From a virus, in the IMG/VR virus record IMGVR_UViG_3300042892_000707, positions 1-64,000 of that record: 64,000 nucleotides of DNA; one strand, 5' to 3'. Numbering within the stretch: the stretch's first letter is position 1; each line of letters opens with the position of its first letter. Shown piece after piece: positions 44,101 to 53,214 of the stretch. A model generated the notes under the pieces. That model made no database searches. It was not told the origin of the DNA and saw only the letters and a program-made list of their open reading frames with translations. Both the position numbers and the translations under genes were made by a program.

Positions 44101-45769
44101 TAAAATTACGAAGTCTTGCCGGGTTTTGTGAGTCATACAACGATGCTGATGATTGAACCCCAGCATACCACGATTGTGCTTGAGATGATGTTAGTGGTTG
44201 TAAAACATATGGGAATGTTGATACTTTTGGATATGGTGTAATTGTAAAGGCAGATGATGACCAATGTGTATAGATTGAAGATGTATCTTGATAATACATC
44301 CAATATTCAAACCCATCAAATGCGCCAACTATTTTATCCCTACGACTAATTGATTGTGAAATATTGGTTAATGCGGCTGAACCGCTGACACCTGTTAAGA
44401 AATCAATTCGTGAGTTGTATGCCTCAATTTGTTGAAGTTTATATACAAAGTTTTCAACTCGTTCGGTGGCTGATGAAAAGTGGATGTAGTTTTGGAAATC
44501 GTTGTATTGAATATTTAACTTTATCTTTCCAAGAGAACCACTAAAATAGTAGTCAATAATTTGTTGAGATGTAGATAAATTTGCATCCAATAAATCATTC
44601 CAAGTTTTGAAATCAGTTCCATCAGACTTACCATACGATTCCATTTCAATAGCAAAGTTTGGTGTTGAAAAATCATCTTTGTCTTGTGATTGAATTGCTG
44701 GAAATGCTATTACCTTATCTACCCAAGTTTTTAGTATTCTAGCATCAACACTTAAATTATCACCAACCTCAATTGAAGGTTCAAGTGGTTTTAATAATTT
44801 AACAATTACTACATTTAATTCTGATAGTGTATTGTTATACCGCTTGTAATTTAAGTTTAATTTCCCTACCTCAACTTGATACCTTTTATCAACAAGAGTT
44901 GTATCCGAAAGAAACTCTGAAATTTCTAAAGGAACATCACTTGGAATGTCAGGAAATACAAATGTATTTTGACCAGGATTCCACTTTAAAGTTCCGTTTG
45001 TATTTTGTTGTAATTCGTATTTTCTAAACCTACCCGTTGGAGTTCCCAATACAGGAGTAGTTTGATTAATTGCTGGGTTAAAAACTTCAATGAAAGTTCT
45101 CCAAATACCAATACCACCAGCAATGACATCATCTAATGGAACAAATACAGTTGGAGTTGACTGAACTATTCCCGTAGGATAGTTTAAGGTTTCGGTTATT
45201 TCACCAATACGAGGACCATCAAAAAGTAAATTAGTTACATCGTAAATTTCATTATCACTAAAATTAAGAACAAAATCTTTTTTTCGTAAAAACGCATTAA
45301 ATGAATTTGAACCAAGAGATTGATTTATTGCGTTTAGTGGTTGAAAGGCATTTGGTGTATTTGTTTTTGATACTAAACGAACTTCCGTTCTATCCGCTGA
45401 AATAGCATTAACCTTTAAGTTTGAAACAACATTATGATGAAAGTTATATAATACTGAATAATTACCTTCGTTAATTCCACCTTGTCTTAAATCTAATTCA
45501 GGAACTACATAAACCGCTGGTTTACCATTTGTAAGAATAGAACGAATTGGTTGACCATATAGTGATGCAAGTAAATTGTCTTCACCATAAATGTGAATTT
45601 CAGACGCATTGGTTAGTGCTGCGCCAGAGTATGTTCCATCAATATCGGTTTGCGTAATTTGGTCGTTGAACTTCTCAATACGAGGTTCTTCATCAGCAAA
45701 CATAGTTTTGCCAAAGACGGGAGTTACACCGACAACTTCATCTTTATTTTCAAATCTATCTAATGACAT
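41192..45769 (-). CDS. Giant baseplate/tail protein (1525 residues)
   Basis: ATG 45769 follows AAGGATAAAG. The N-terminal ~450 residues are beta-rich. Residues ~590-740 contain HPWDGMSDDLLFNVAKSMGW and WRRIVNNLPYIYKTKGTPRSIKALLATYGIP, a tail-protein motif associated with baseplate wedge or P2 gpI-like tail proteins. A jelly-roll lectin-like domain follows (RFPYSIEVIAKLPAS to ELRYYYNTISQE), then further beta domains. Its position after gp25 and gp6 suggests a gp7-like wedge element fused to an adhesin domain. Fusion and exact T4 equivalence are inferred. Confidence 0.68.
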   Translation of the reverse strand: MSLDRFENKDEVVGVTPVFGKTMFADEEPRIEKFNDQITQTDIDGTYSGAALTNASEIHIYGEDNLLASLYGQPIRSILTNGKPAVYVVPELDLRQGGINEGNYSVLYNFHHNVVSNLKVNAISADRTEVRLVSKTNTPNAFQPLNAINQSLGSNSFNAFLRKKDFVLNFSDNEIYDVTNLLFDGPRIGEITETLNYPTGIVQSTPTVFVPLDDVIAGGIGIWRTFIEVFNPAINQTTPVLGTPTGRFRKYELQQNTNGTLKWNPGQNTFVFPDIPSDVPLEISEFLSDTTLVDKRYQVEVGKLNLNYKRYNNTLSELNVVIVKLLKPLEPSIEVGDNLSVDARILKTWVDKVIAFPAIQSQDKDDFSTPNFAIEMESYGKSDGTDFKTWNDLLDANLSTSQQIIDYYFSGSLGKIKLNIQYNDFQNYIHFSSATERVENFVYKLQQIEAYNSRIDFLTGVSGSAALTNISQSISRRDKIVGAFDGFEYWMYYQDTSSIYTHWSSSAFTITPYPKVSTFPYVLQPLTSSQAQSWYAGVQSSASLYDSQNPARLRNFIPIHLQEDDKNSDYITFIDMIGQHFDISWTYINSLSDINKREEHPWDGMSDDLLFNVAKSMGWSLSNGYGDSDLWTYVLGTNQTGSLAQTGQLKTKSREKIVKETWRRIVNNLPYIYKTKGTPRSIKALLATYGIPQAFLQIREYGGPTIIDVPNQYEHERFVYKVNIDAQAGKYIVNPWGQIQPEGYSSRFPYSIEVIAKLPASIGSDDGGATGEYTIFDMVVPGERMSVKFNGVNSTTANFTLVSGSTSLLTTNNFTWNGSRDVVIVLNNDSTTTSLRAAMPDNFGGILSSVSASIATPGTVTAIWGSNGSLNVGSPTDNDYTQFNLQELRYYYNTISQEIVEDHAKNRDAYFIDDNTTDLDTTGSLVTLLYRQFFDSKYGGSNWNSGSLHPNQEVTTTSTGKILSCSFGPSVSAADLEGELDTYYSKIPSAGALNVNNNKIRIESSSLAGVLSPDKSQENSQYDYAPLDSNLVGVYFSTTDTVNYDIYNSEGYFEIDDWVGDTDERYNESYPLLRYRSQNYFAKYTTKTALNLILSLLARYDSSIFSQIKQVLPARVNYMSGILIEPHILERNKYKRNRGITRDFHQYVGTIPFYVESNITASRNDYGFSSGSGIVNDGAIDLYNYLPSTYQYQIATLSSSISCSIVSTNVSASVLSDNLAGGNNQFNFTSITTNASLLSHITSSILWVVDKNNEMVFVSGGFSISASVSLITTDDSQGTIELTSGYTIDASFNSQNRVFILSSTNDPTQDEFAEFISSSLVCDSVTTYVNRTNGYWEYSPTGSQAVNARTTSQAFIVNRFFSTAGSASRNEAFSSSLSPADVQEYRGLSIENLYFNGCRITSDSLTTDSTDTPDGGPVIEVNVVDSNTLVLSTKTALDGDLRIGSAEPIQTMVPTELISLQNYEESISQTSTQKRNDIDTEQAVLNAPFIYTIPSRPLYRDAVSTQQQVAGNVTIQTNFIQPRNG

Positions 45770-45780
45770 TTACTTTATCC

Positions 45781-46203
45781 TTATAATTCTTGCCAGAATG
45801 TTCCAGTCCACGAATAAGGTACGGTAGCCCCATCAGTTCTTGTAAATACTCTATACTCGTTAATATAAAGACCAACTTCCCCAAATGGTGCTGTATCTAT
45901 TGAACCAATAACAGTACCACCATCGTTAGTAGCTCTTTGGTCTTGTGTAGTTATGATTTCATTCAATACAATTTGAGTATCTATAATCGTATCGGATGTA
46001 ACCAATTCCAAAGTAATATCAGTATTGATTTCCTCGTTGAATGAACCAGAACTATATTTTTCAATAACAGTTCCTTCTTCGTTTGGACCTTGTAATAAAA
46101 ACTTACCATATTCTGGCGTAGCAACAGTTGGGTCATTAATTGCAGCAATTTCATATGATACAATCTGACCTCTACTATTTCTTTTTATTTGTCTTTCCGC
46201 CAT
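45781..46203 (-). CDS. Baseplate-region protein (140 residues)
   Basis: The small beta-rich product starts MAERQIKRNSRGQIVSYEI and ends SWTGTFWQEL. It is tightly placed between two large tail genes (gaps of 11 and 1 nt), so it is co-translated with them. No family recognised. A small wedge or collar protein is likely from context. Confidence 0.6.
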   Translation of the reverse strand: MAERQIKRNSRGQIVSYEIAAINDPTVATPEYGKFLLQGPNEEGTVIEKYSSGSFNEEINTDITLELVTSDTIIDTQIVLNEIITTQDQRATNDGGTVIGSIDTAPFGEVGLYINEYRVFTRTDGATVPYSWTGTFWQEL

Positions 46204-46204
46204 A

Positions 46205-48244
46205 TTATCTTACCACTTTGAAAAAGAAATTATCATCATAGAATTTTGTAGTTCCGTTTGTAGAATCTACAACCTTAAATACAAACTTGTAGTATCTTTC
46301 AGGTTGTAACCCATTAAACCAAAAGTTAAAGTAATTTGATGTAGAATCACAACTTAACTTTGTATATGTATCATCAAACGGAATAAATGTCTTATTTGTT
46401 TCAGCGTCAACTACCGAGTAATATGCGGTAGTTGGAAGATACTTAACACTTTTAATTGGTGATGCGTTAGCAAAGGTTCTTGCTGGAAATCTTTCACGAC
46501 CATATACTCTAATTTTACTTTTAGAATTTTCTTTATATTCTGATTGGAAATCTTTTACATAAACAATCAAATCAGAATTAGTTTGTGGTGATAAAGAGCC
46601 CGTTGTAAATGTAGTATTGTTCCAACGAACTTCAAGAGTCGGAACATAGATGGTATGGGTATCTGATGAAAAGAATTTAGCCGTTCCAAACTTACGAGTA
46701 GATGATTCATCCTCTTTTGATTTTAAAACAATGAAACCATAATTCTCACGATGACCTTCTAAAAAGTCATTGATGTAATCAGTCACCTCAACATTTAAGT
46801 TTTGAATATACTTGTCAAATGATTGGTAGTAGTGATTGCCTGTTAGGAATGATGAAGTATACCAAGTTCCACCGCCAGAGTTTACAGCTCCTCTGGCTTC
46901 GTATTCATTATCTAATACCAACGATGATGTTGGATATAATGCAGCGTCGGTTTGTAATTTAAAGTTTTGGATGAAAGCATTTCCTTGGCCCGAACCACTT
47001 GCGTAGTAAGACCATCTAAATGAGTATTCACCATTTTGGTCTGCAACAAAACTTTGTGTATATGGACCTGATTGAGTTAATAGTTGAAATGTTTCTTCTC
47101 TACCGTCGGGTTCAATAACTTGATATTTTAAATTGTTAAGACCGGAGCCCGTATCAAAATAAAAACTTGAGGTGTATGTAACGCCCGAATATAAATCAAA
47201 ATTTCTATTTACAGCAGCACCACCAAAATTAGATGCTGTTAAGAAAAGTTTTGATGCACTTACAAATATACTTGGTAATTCACCAGCAGAACCTGTTATA
47301 GTATTATTTAAAAAATAAACAGTAGTTGTACTTGGTATAGCGTATGTGTCCCATAATAGAGTTCCAGCAGGAGGAGTACCATAGATGTAAAAATTATCTA
47401 TAAATCCATCAGAACCATTTGAACCATTTCTATCAAAAAATGTTAAAGATACTTCGTATACACCAGACTGATTTGGTGTAAATTTAACGGATTGGGTTGA
47501 TGCTGCTGAAATTGATTGTGTATAGTTTGATAGATTTGTTAAATACACACTATTATATGCAACTCTAAAATCAATACCAGTTAGTGTATTTGGGTCAACT
47601 TCAAATGTAATATTATATTCTTGACCACCCAACAACGAAGCACTTAATAATGTGGTTCCACCACCAAAGTTAGCGCACGAAAGTTTCATTCTACCATTTT
47701 CTACGGATATGGATGGAGCTGTTCCATCGGTTCCAAGAATACTTTGTGATGTATCTAATGTAAAAGAACCAACCGATGCCACAAAGGTATATGCTGACAA
47801 TAGGTTTGAAATCGTTTCGGGATTTGTTGGTTTGTTTACAGTTTCGTTTTCAACATCCCAAATTGAACCACTAGCACGATACACCCAAGATACATCAACT
47901 TCATTGTGTGGAGTATCTGACTCTTTACCAATACCTTCTAACCATTGTTCTTTTACAGGATAAACATACAAATCGTAATTTGATGCGATTTCAGCTTCTT
48001 CGGTAGATTCCAAATTTAGGTAGTATTTAATGCTACCACTAATATCATTACTTGAAATTAAACTTGAAATAGTATCAAGGTCAAACTCAATTAAGATTCT
48101 ACTATTACCAATTAAGGTAGATGGGTTAGTGGGGTCGTAAAACTTACCAACCTCAAGAATCTCATCCTTGCCAGTATTTTGATTTTTACGAGCAGTATCC
48201 TCATAAATTGTGGCGTCTTTTTTTGGATAAATTCTATAAATCAT
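46205..48244 (-). CDS. Tail protein with DNRLRE-like and carbohydrate-binding-like domains
   Basis: The 679-residue product starts at ATG 48244 behind AGAGGT. The N-terminal ~130 residues (YPKKDATIYEDTARKN to VKEQWLEGIG) resemble DNRLRE-type beta domains found in secreted and virion adhesins. Two following ~120-residue jelly-rolls (residues ~150-400) contain FRVAYNSVYLTNLS- and FRWSYYASGSGQG-type strands like CBM families. The C-terminal part is another beta-sandwich. Probably a baseplate-attached adhesin downstream of gp6. Confidence 0.66.
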   Translation of the reverse strand: MIYRIYPKKDATIYEDTARKNQNTGKDEILEVGKFYDPTNPSTLIGNSRILIEFDLDTISSLISSNDISGSIKYYLNLESTEEAEIASNYDLYVYPVKEQWLEGIGKESDTPHNEVDVSWVYRASGSIWDVENETVNKPTNPETISNLLSAYTFVASVGSFTLDTSQSILGTDGTAPSISVENGRMKLSCANFGGGTTLLSASLLGGQEYNITFEVDPNTLTGIDFRVAYNSVYLTNLSNYTQSISAASTQSVKFTPNQSGVYEVSLTFFDRNGSNGSDGFIDNFYIYGTPPAGTLLWDTYAIPSTTTVYFLNNTITGSAGELPSIFVSASKLFLTASNFGGAAVNRNFDLYSGVTYTSSFYFDTGSGLNNLKYQVIEPDGREETFQLLTQSGPYTQSFVADQNGEYSFRWSYYASGSGQGNAFIQNFKLQTDAALYPTSSLVLDNEYEARGAVNSGGGTWYTSSFLTGNHYYQSFDKYIQNLNVEVTDYINDFLEGHRENYGFIVLKSKEDESSTRKFGTAKFFSSDTHTIYVPTLEVRWNNTTFTTGSLSPQTNSDLIVYVKDFQSEYKENSKSKIRVYGRERFPARTFANASPIKSVKYLPTTAYYSVVDAETNKTFIPFDDTYTKLSCDSTSNYFNFWFNGLQPERYYKFVFKVVDSTNGTTKFYDDNFFFKVVR

Positions 48245-48254
48245 TTTCTACCTC

Positions 48255-50171
48255 TTAATATGTCATTGGGACTACCTTACCTTTGATATCAAGGTCAGGG
48301 TATTTAATTTCAAAAATTGATGGGTCTTTTGGTGGATATACAACTCCTTGTTTTGTTGCGTTTACAATGTCGTATTTGTTTTCGGAGTATACACCACCCC
48401 ACTTGTTTACAACCTGTAAGCCACCCACACCATCTCTATCAGGTCTTACAACAGTCTGAACTCCATCAATTCTATCCAATAGAATATAGAGTTCTGATAA
48501 CATAATTGGTTGGTTGATTTGTCTTTTATCAATATTAAAGTAATCTTTTAGTGCGTTAATACATCTTAAAAGAACTTCATTAGAATTATAATTTGGAAGA
48601 ACAATCACTTCAAAATCAATACCAATATTTACAACATATCCATTTTTAATATTTACAGCATCAGTCAACATACGATAGTATGACAAGTAGTTCTTTAAGT
48701 TTTCCTTGGTAGCTGCATTTAAACTCTTTAATTTTTTTTCATTATCATAACCCAAAACATAAAGGTTTAATGCTAATGGATTTGCAATTGGGTTTGGACC
48801 ATCATCAAGTAAAGTTTGAACTTGCCAATCAGGTGCAAGAAACGCTTTTGCTACTGAACCAAATTGTGGTGGTAAAGCGTATGCTCTTAAAACATAATCT
48901 TCCTTGGTGACCGCTCTATTTTGAGCTGCAAAGTAAGCCATTGCGTTTTGGCGAACTTGTTCAATGTCTTCTTCAAATTTAGCACCACCAGCAGCAGCTT
49001 CGTTAGTCACTGCAACTGAATTTTGAACTACTCTAAATTTATCTTCGTTTAACGCTGATTGATTTTGGTTTTCAAATATGACTGTATCAATTTCAGTTAA
49101 GTCTCTTGATGGAACATTATCTAATACACCATTACCAGTGCGATATGTTACGGTTAAAGTTGAATTGGATGGAGCGACACCATATGTTTTTGAATACATA
49201 AAGTTTGATGGGTCAATACCTTGGTCAAGGTCACCACTTGCAGGATAAAGTGCAGAACCCACATTATCTGGATTTGGTAAGATTTCTTCATCAGCATTTG
49301 ATGATATACCAGCACCAAACTGAATTGTAATTGAGTTGTCCTCTTCAATTCGGGTAATATATCTTTTTGGAACTCTTTTTAATCTTAAAAGATATGGAGT
49401 TTCGCCAGCATACAAGTTATAGTTTAAAGAGTATGCGGATGTATTTGGAACTTGTTCAAAAATAGTATCTTGAGCCAGATATGGAACCTTGGACCAAGTA
49501 TCACCATTATCATCTACAATCTTTACAACATCAATTAAGTTTTCTTCATCAATACGAATCTTGTCGTAAATTTTTGGAGAATCAAAAACAAATTCTTGTG
49601 TTGCTTCTTGACCACTAACGGCTTTAACATATTTTTTTAACAAGTAATATGTTGGTTCAGTTGTAGTATCATTTGTTTGATAAACCGTAACTTCCGTTGG
49701 GTCAAACGATGATGAAAATGCAAAATCTACTTTTTGAGTTGTGGAAAACTGAATTTCGTTATTGGTAGCCGAATTGACTTTCATACCTTCTTTGACTTTC
49801 AAAGCGTAATCAAAATCAGGAGTAACATTATCACCACTACCTTTTGAGGGAATGATTTGGTAGATTGTTAAAATTGTGGTCGCAGGAACATTCAACTTTG
49901 GTTTGTATCCCATAGCTTGAGAAATAAGGAATACATTACCCTTTTCTTGTGCTTGTTCAAGAATTGATTCTCTTAACTGAACATCAGTATAGTAAGAAAG
50001 AACATCACCCACATATGATGCCATTTCAATAAACATCATTCCAGGAGATGACTCATTAAAGTCATTGTAAGTTTCGGGAAAGTAGTTTTTAGCAAAGTCA
50101 ATAAGATTCTTACGGAAATCTCCAAAATCTCTACCAATTAAACTTACTTCTTTATTTACCTTATCAGTCAT
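48255..50171 (-). CDS. gp6: Baseplate wedge protein (gp6-like, baseplate J family)
   Basis: The 638-residue product begins with RDFGDFRKNLIDFAKNYFP followed by SSPGMMFIEMASYVGDVLSYYTD, the N-terminal signature of T4 gp6/baseplate J-like wedge proteins. The C-terminal part has QNRAVTKEDYVLRAYALPPQFGSVAKAF and a repeat-like alpha/beta domain (KDYFNIDKRQINQPIMLSELYILLDRIDGV in part). It forms the wedge ring of the baseplate with gp25 and gp53. ATG 50171 has AAGGA. gp25 lies directly upstream. Confidence 0.9.
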   Translation of the reverse strand: MTDKVNKEVSLIGRDFGDFRKNLIDFAKNYFPETYNDFNESSPGMMFIEMASYVGDVLSYYTDVQLRESILEQAQEKGNVFLISQAMGYKPKLNVPATTILTIYQIIPSKGSGDNVTPDFDYALKVKEGMKVNSATNNEIQFSTTQKVDFAFSSSFDPTEVTVYQTNDTTTEPTYYLLKKYVKAVSGQEATQEFVFDSPKIYDKIRIDEENLIDVVKIVDDNGDTWSKVPYLAQDTIFEQVPNTSAYSLNYNLYAGETPYLLRLKRVPKRYITRIEEDNSITIQFGAGISSNADEEILPNPDNVGSALYPASGDLDQGIDPSNFMYSKTYGVAPSNSTLTVTYRTGNGVLDNVPSRDLTEIDTVIFENQNQSALNEDKFRVVQNSVAVTNEAAAGGAKFEEDIEQVRQNAMAYFAAQNRAVTKEDYVLRAYALPPQFGSVAKAFLAPDWQVQTLLDDGPNPIANPLALNLYVLGYDNEKKLKSLNAATKENLKNYLSYYRMLTDAVNIKNGYVVNIGIDFEVIVLPNYNSNEVLLRCINALKDYFNIDKRQINQPIMLSELYILLDRIDGVQTVVRPDRDGVGGLQVVNKWGGVYSENKYDIVNATKQGVVYPPKDPSIFEIKYPDLDIKGKVVPMTY

Positions 50172-50180
50172 TTATATTCC

Positions 50181-50615
50181 TTAAGCAATAGTTAGACCAC
50201 CTTGTTGGTCTACATAGATAATTATAGTTTGATTTGCGCCACTTTCAGTTACTCTAAAATTAAGTGATATATTAACTCTATTGGAATCCGGCTGAGCGTC
50301 TACAATAACATCACTTAATAAAATATACGGCAACCAGAAACCAATATCCTCGGATATAGACGCTTTTAAATTGTCTTCAATAAAACCACCTATTTGCTCA
50401 AATAAAAGTGAGTATACATCCGTTCCAAATAGAGGTTGGAAAGGTCGTTCACCTTTACGAGTTAGGACTAAATTTTTTAGATTAGAAATGGCTTGTTCTT
50501 CGGTTGTGTAAGATAATTGGAAAACGCCTGCTCCACCGAATGGTAATTTAACACCAACGGCAACATTCTTTTTTAAATCAATTGGATTTATTTTCCATTC
50601 CTTACGAACAGCCAT
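50181..50615 (-). CDS. gp25: Baseplate wedge protein gp25 (GPW/gp25 family)
   Basis: The 144-residue product has the GPW_gp25 pattern: SYTTEEQAISNLKNLVLTRKGERPFQPLFG with the RKGER loop, a helix (LFEQIGGFIEDNLKASI) and C-terminal strands (VIVDAQPDSNRVNISLNF). gp25 forms a wedge core at the interface to the sheath. It overlaps the start of the upstream gene by 1 nt and lies 9 nt before gp6, the usual neighbour. Start ATG 50615 with AAAGG. Confidence 0.92.
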   Translation of the reverse strand: MAVRKEWKINPIDLKKNVAVGVKLPFGGAGVFQLSYTTEEQAISNLKNLVLTRKGERPFQPLFGTDVYSLLFEQIGGFIEDNLKASISEDIGFWLPYILLSDVIVDAQPDSNRVNISLNFRVTESGANQTIIIYVDQQGGLTIA

Positions 50616-51100
50616 TACTTACCTTTCTTGGCGTTAATCGCCTTCATTAATCCGGAGTAATCTCGTGTTAATGCGTTTACCACCGCTTGACCGGCTTCAG
50701 TTTGTTGTAATTGTTCAATCGGAATAGCTCTACCCTCCGCGGTTTGTAAAACATCCGGGGTTTGGTTCATAGCACCCCAAGCCATTGCTTGATTTGAATT
50801 AAAAGCACCACCGGTAGAGTTAATACTTCTCCAATCACCACCATCAGCGGTTTCATTAAGTAGAGATGCAAACTTACCCTCAAACTTTGGACCAGATTTT
50901 TTCTTTGGTGTTTGAGATTCAAAAATGTGACTTACCTCTAATGGGTCAGCTTCAACCTTTGGAATTTGTTTTTGAATTGGTTTTGATTTAATTTCTTTTA
51001 AAATAGATTCACGGATGGCTTTTTCACGCTTAGCCACTTCCTTCTTCACTTCCTCTTGGACAATGATTTGAATTGCTTTAAATAGTTTATTTGTATCCAT
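50615..51100 (-). CDS. Baseplate-region structural protein, unknown
   Basis: The 161-residue product has an N-terminal amphipathic helix (NKLFKAIQIIVQEEVKKEV), a Pro/Lys linker, and a C-terminal half with FASLLNETADGGDWRSINS and AMAWGAMNQTPD. The SLLNE/T sequence loosely fits the prohead-protease rule but lies in a tail gene, so I do not treat it as a site. No family recognised. ATG 51100 has no SD and sits 10 nt from a TGATATTTATT element. Confidence 0.58.
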   Translation of the reverse strand: MDTNKLFKAIQIIVQEEVKKEVAKREKAIRESILKEIKSKPIQKQIPKVEADPLEVSHIFESQTPKKKSGPKFEGKFASLLNETADGGDWRSINSTGGAFNSNQAMAWGAMNQTPDVLQTAEGRAIPIEQLQQTEAGQAVVNALTRDYSGLMKAINAKKGK

Positions 51101-51102
51101 AG

Positions 51103-51113
51103 TAATAAATATC
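51103..51113 (-). promoter_or_regulatory. Recurrent intergenic element GATATTTATTA
   Basis: It fills the 11-nt gap between two tail genes and overlaps the upstream TGA stop. The ATG follows 2 nt later, so a promoter here would give a leaderless mRNA; alternatively the element helps translation initiation. Confidence 0.35.
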
Positions 51114-52149
51114 AGTTTTTCATCAATTGTAGTTCGGTCTTTATTTTAAGTAATTTACCTGTTATTGGAGTTAGTTGACTTGTCAATGTTGCTCCAAGAG
51201 CCGTGGTTAATGGTAGTGCTGTTAAAGCAGCTGCAAGGGTTAGTAAAGCATTATTTAACGCGGTAACTTGTGCTTCTAAATTTGCAAGTTGAGTAAACAT
51301 TTTATCCATATCAGCTTTCCAACTTGGAGTAGAAACATAAACTCCTTTTTCACCACTAATAAGAACGCTATCTTTTTTAGAGTTAATTAAAACTCGGTCA
51401 GAGTTTAATACCGCTTGTGGGTTTTGATAAATTCCACTTGGAACTACTCCAATTGAAAATGGTCTTGTTTTAATTTGAAGTTTTTGTTGTGAGGTAAGAT
51501 ATAGTGATGAGTCGTCACGATTTATATCTTCAACTATAAACTTGTTATATCCACGAGAAAACCCAACACCATTTCTAATAATTGTGATTGGGGCTTCAGG
51601 TCGTGGTGATGTCCAACTTGGTTCTATCGTAGCACCACTTACCAAACTATTAGTTCTTTTTGTATTTCGTGGAGTGTATCCAAAACGAATTGATTGGCCA
51701 AATCTACCTTCAAAAATAACATCACCAAGATATGGTTGTAATTGAGATAGGTTTTTTAATTCAACAAATCCGTTTCCAAAATCATGTGGAGAATCAACCG
51801 ATGATTGGGCTGAAACACCAGCAAAAGCACCATCTATATTACCAAGCCCTACGGATGATTTACTATTAAGTTTTGGTAATGCGTTATGATTTATGTTTGA
51901 CTGAATACCAACCGTTGAAATATAATAATTTCTCGTTGATGACCTTTTTTGTGAATTTGCATCAGCATTGGAACCCAATACCACCATTACTTGTTCACCA
52001 ATAACAGGAATCTTTTTAGAAGTCATATCAAGTGGATATGCTTCAATTGTATTACCTGTGAGACCCGTGGTAGTTGCTACATAAATTTTATATAACTTTT
52101 CAGAGTCTTTATCATCTAATACTATATTTTCTACCGTACCAAATATCAC
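51112..52149 (-). CDS. Baseplate hub/spike-like OB-fold protein (gp5-like)
   Basis: The 345-residue product starts at GTG 52149, which follows a strong GAGGGAGA box and overlaps the previous TGA by 4 nt. The N-terminal ~90 residues form an OB-like barrel (VENIVLDDKDSEKLYKIYVA, then KKIPVIGEQVMVVLGSNAD), as in phage spike and hub proteins. The middle is beta-rich, and the C-terminal ~70 residues are a coiled coil (MFTQLANLEAQVTALNNALL). A position immediately upstream of gp25/gp6 supports a hub or spike role. No lysozyme domain is seen, unlike T4 gp5. Confidence 0.6.
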   Translation of the reverse strand: MIFGTVENIVLDDKDSEKLYKIYVATTTGLTGNTIEAYPLDMTSKKIPVIGEQVMVVLGSNADANSQKRSSTRNYYISTVGIQSNINHNALPKLNSKSSVGLGNIDGAFAGVSAQSSVDSPHDFGNGFVELKNLSQLQPYLGDVIFEGRFGQSIRFGYTPRNTKRTNSLVSGATIEPSWTSPRPEAPITIIRNGVGFSRGYNKFIVEDINRDDSSLYLTSQQKLQIKTRPFSIGVVPSGIYQNPQAVLNSDRVLINSKKDSVLISGEKGVYVSTPSWKADMDKMFTQLANLEAQVTALNNALLTLAAALTALPLTTALGATLTSQLTPITGKLLKIKTELQLMKN

Positions 52150-52505
52150 AAATCTCCCTCATCATCTTTTGGAAGGTCTTTTTCAACTTCTTCCATAGCT
52201 TGTATAAGTTGTTTTTTTTCATCCTCTGAAAGTAATAAACCACCCTCACCATCAGATTCATTTTTTAACATTCGTTGAACAATCGCTGCAAGTTTAATTA
52301 GGGCATCATCATTTTTAACGGATACATCTAAATACTCTTTGATTAGGGGAACTACCGCAGCAGCATCGCCCACACTCTTTACCATAGGTTCAAGTTGGGC
52401 GATTAGCAATTTAATTTGTCGGTCTTTCTTTTTTGAATTGTTATAGATGTCAGACATCAAATCCGAAAAAGTTTTACCCTTAAAGATTTCATCATCTTTA
52501 TGCAT
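52146..52505 (-). CDS. Small acidic helical protein, unknown
   Basis: The 119-residue product starts at ATG 52505 with AGAGGA. It is helical: a basic N-terminal half with FSDLMSDIYNNSKKKDRQ, a middle with KLAAIVQRMLKN, and an acidic C-terminus. It overlaps gp55 by 8 nt on one side and the hub gene by 4 nt on the other. It could be a tail assembly chaperone or a transcription partner; no family recognised. Confidence 0.58.
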   Translation of the reverse strand: MHKDDEIFKGKTFSDLMSDIYNNSKKKDRQIKLLIAQLEPMVKSVGDAAAVVPLIKEYLDVSVKNDDALIKLAAIVQRMLKNESDGEGGLLLSEDEKKQLIQAMEEVEKDLPKDDEGDL

Positions 52506-53214
52506 TGAATTCCTCTATACGATGGTTTAAGTTTTTTATTGTTCCCTTACTGTAGTCAGAATATAATTCTGTGTAAATAACTTTGTATTTACCAACAATC
52601 TTTGTGATATATTGGGTTGATACTCCTGTTCGTTCTCTAATAAGTATGTATAATGCCTTTTTGTTGTAGGAATAAAGATTATCTCGGTGTTTAAATAACT
52701 CATTCAAAGAGTCTGCAATTTTTTGGTCTCTTTCTTTTGGAAATAAACGCTTCATATGAAAATCCATATAATCTCCAAAGAAATCCATAAAGTCAGATTG
52801 AAACTCCAAGTTTTGTGCAATATAAGTTTCATTTACCACATCACGCTCATTATCAATAGAATCAACATCGGTATGAGCCTTCATTCGTGCATAGTTCTGA
52901 TTGTTCTCGTTGAATAGATAGTTTCTTGCAATTACCGTAAAGTAAGAGAACGCCCTACCATTATCTCCATTAAACTTGTGAATCTTTTCATTTAGAAACG
53001 CAACCACATTCATCTTTACATCTTCATATGGAATATTAAAATAATATGTCTTATAAGTGTGAATTACATTCTCTACAAGTTTATCAAACGGATAGTGAAT
53101 AAATCTATTGTAGATTTTATTTTTTAATCGTTGGTCATCAATTCGGTTGTAGGCGTTAATAGCCATCTCCGTAATTTGGGTGAAGTATCTTTTACTCTTT
53201 GCTTTTCTCGCCAT
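52498..53214 (-). CDS. gp55: Late sigma factor (gp55-like)
   Basis: The 238-residue product shares the T4 gp55 pattern. A helical region contains DVKMNVVAFLNEKIHKFNGDNGRAFSYFTVIARNYLFNENN (seen in part: AFSYFTVIARNYLFNEN), the equivalent of sigma region 2, followed by a C-terminal DNA-reading helix with YILIRERTGVSTQYITKIVGKYK, helix-turn-helix-like. gp55 directs host RNAP to late promoters in T4. It is longer than T4 gp55 (185) and has an apparent region 4-like C-terminus. It lies just upstream of the baseplate genes it would activate. Assignment by motif, not search. Confidence 0.75.
   Translation of the reverse strand: MARKAKSKRYFTQITEMAINAYNRIDDQRLKNKIYNRFIHYPFDKLVENVIHTYKTYYFNIPYEDVKMNVVAFLNEKIHKFNGDNGRAFSYFTVIARNYLFNENNQNYARMKAHTDVDSIDNERDVVNETYIAQNLEFQSDFMDFFGDYMDFHMKRLFPKERDQKIADSLNELFKHRDNLYSYNKKALYILIRERTGVSTQYITKIVGKYKVIYTELYSDYSKGTIKNLNHRIEEFNA

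Noticed and set aside
50615-51100. SLLNE/T in a tail gene as a prohead-protease site
   Set aside because: The product is in the baseplate cluster, the +1 residue is Thr, and tail proteins are not exposed to the prohead protease.
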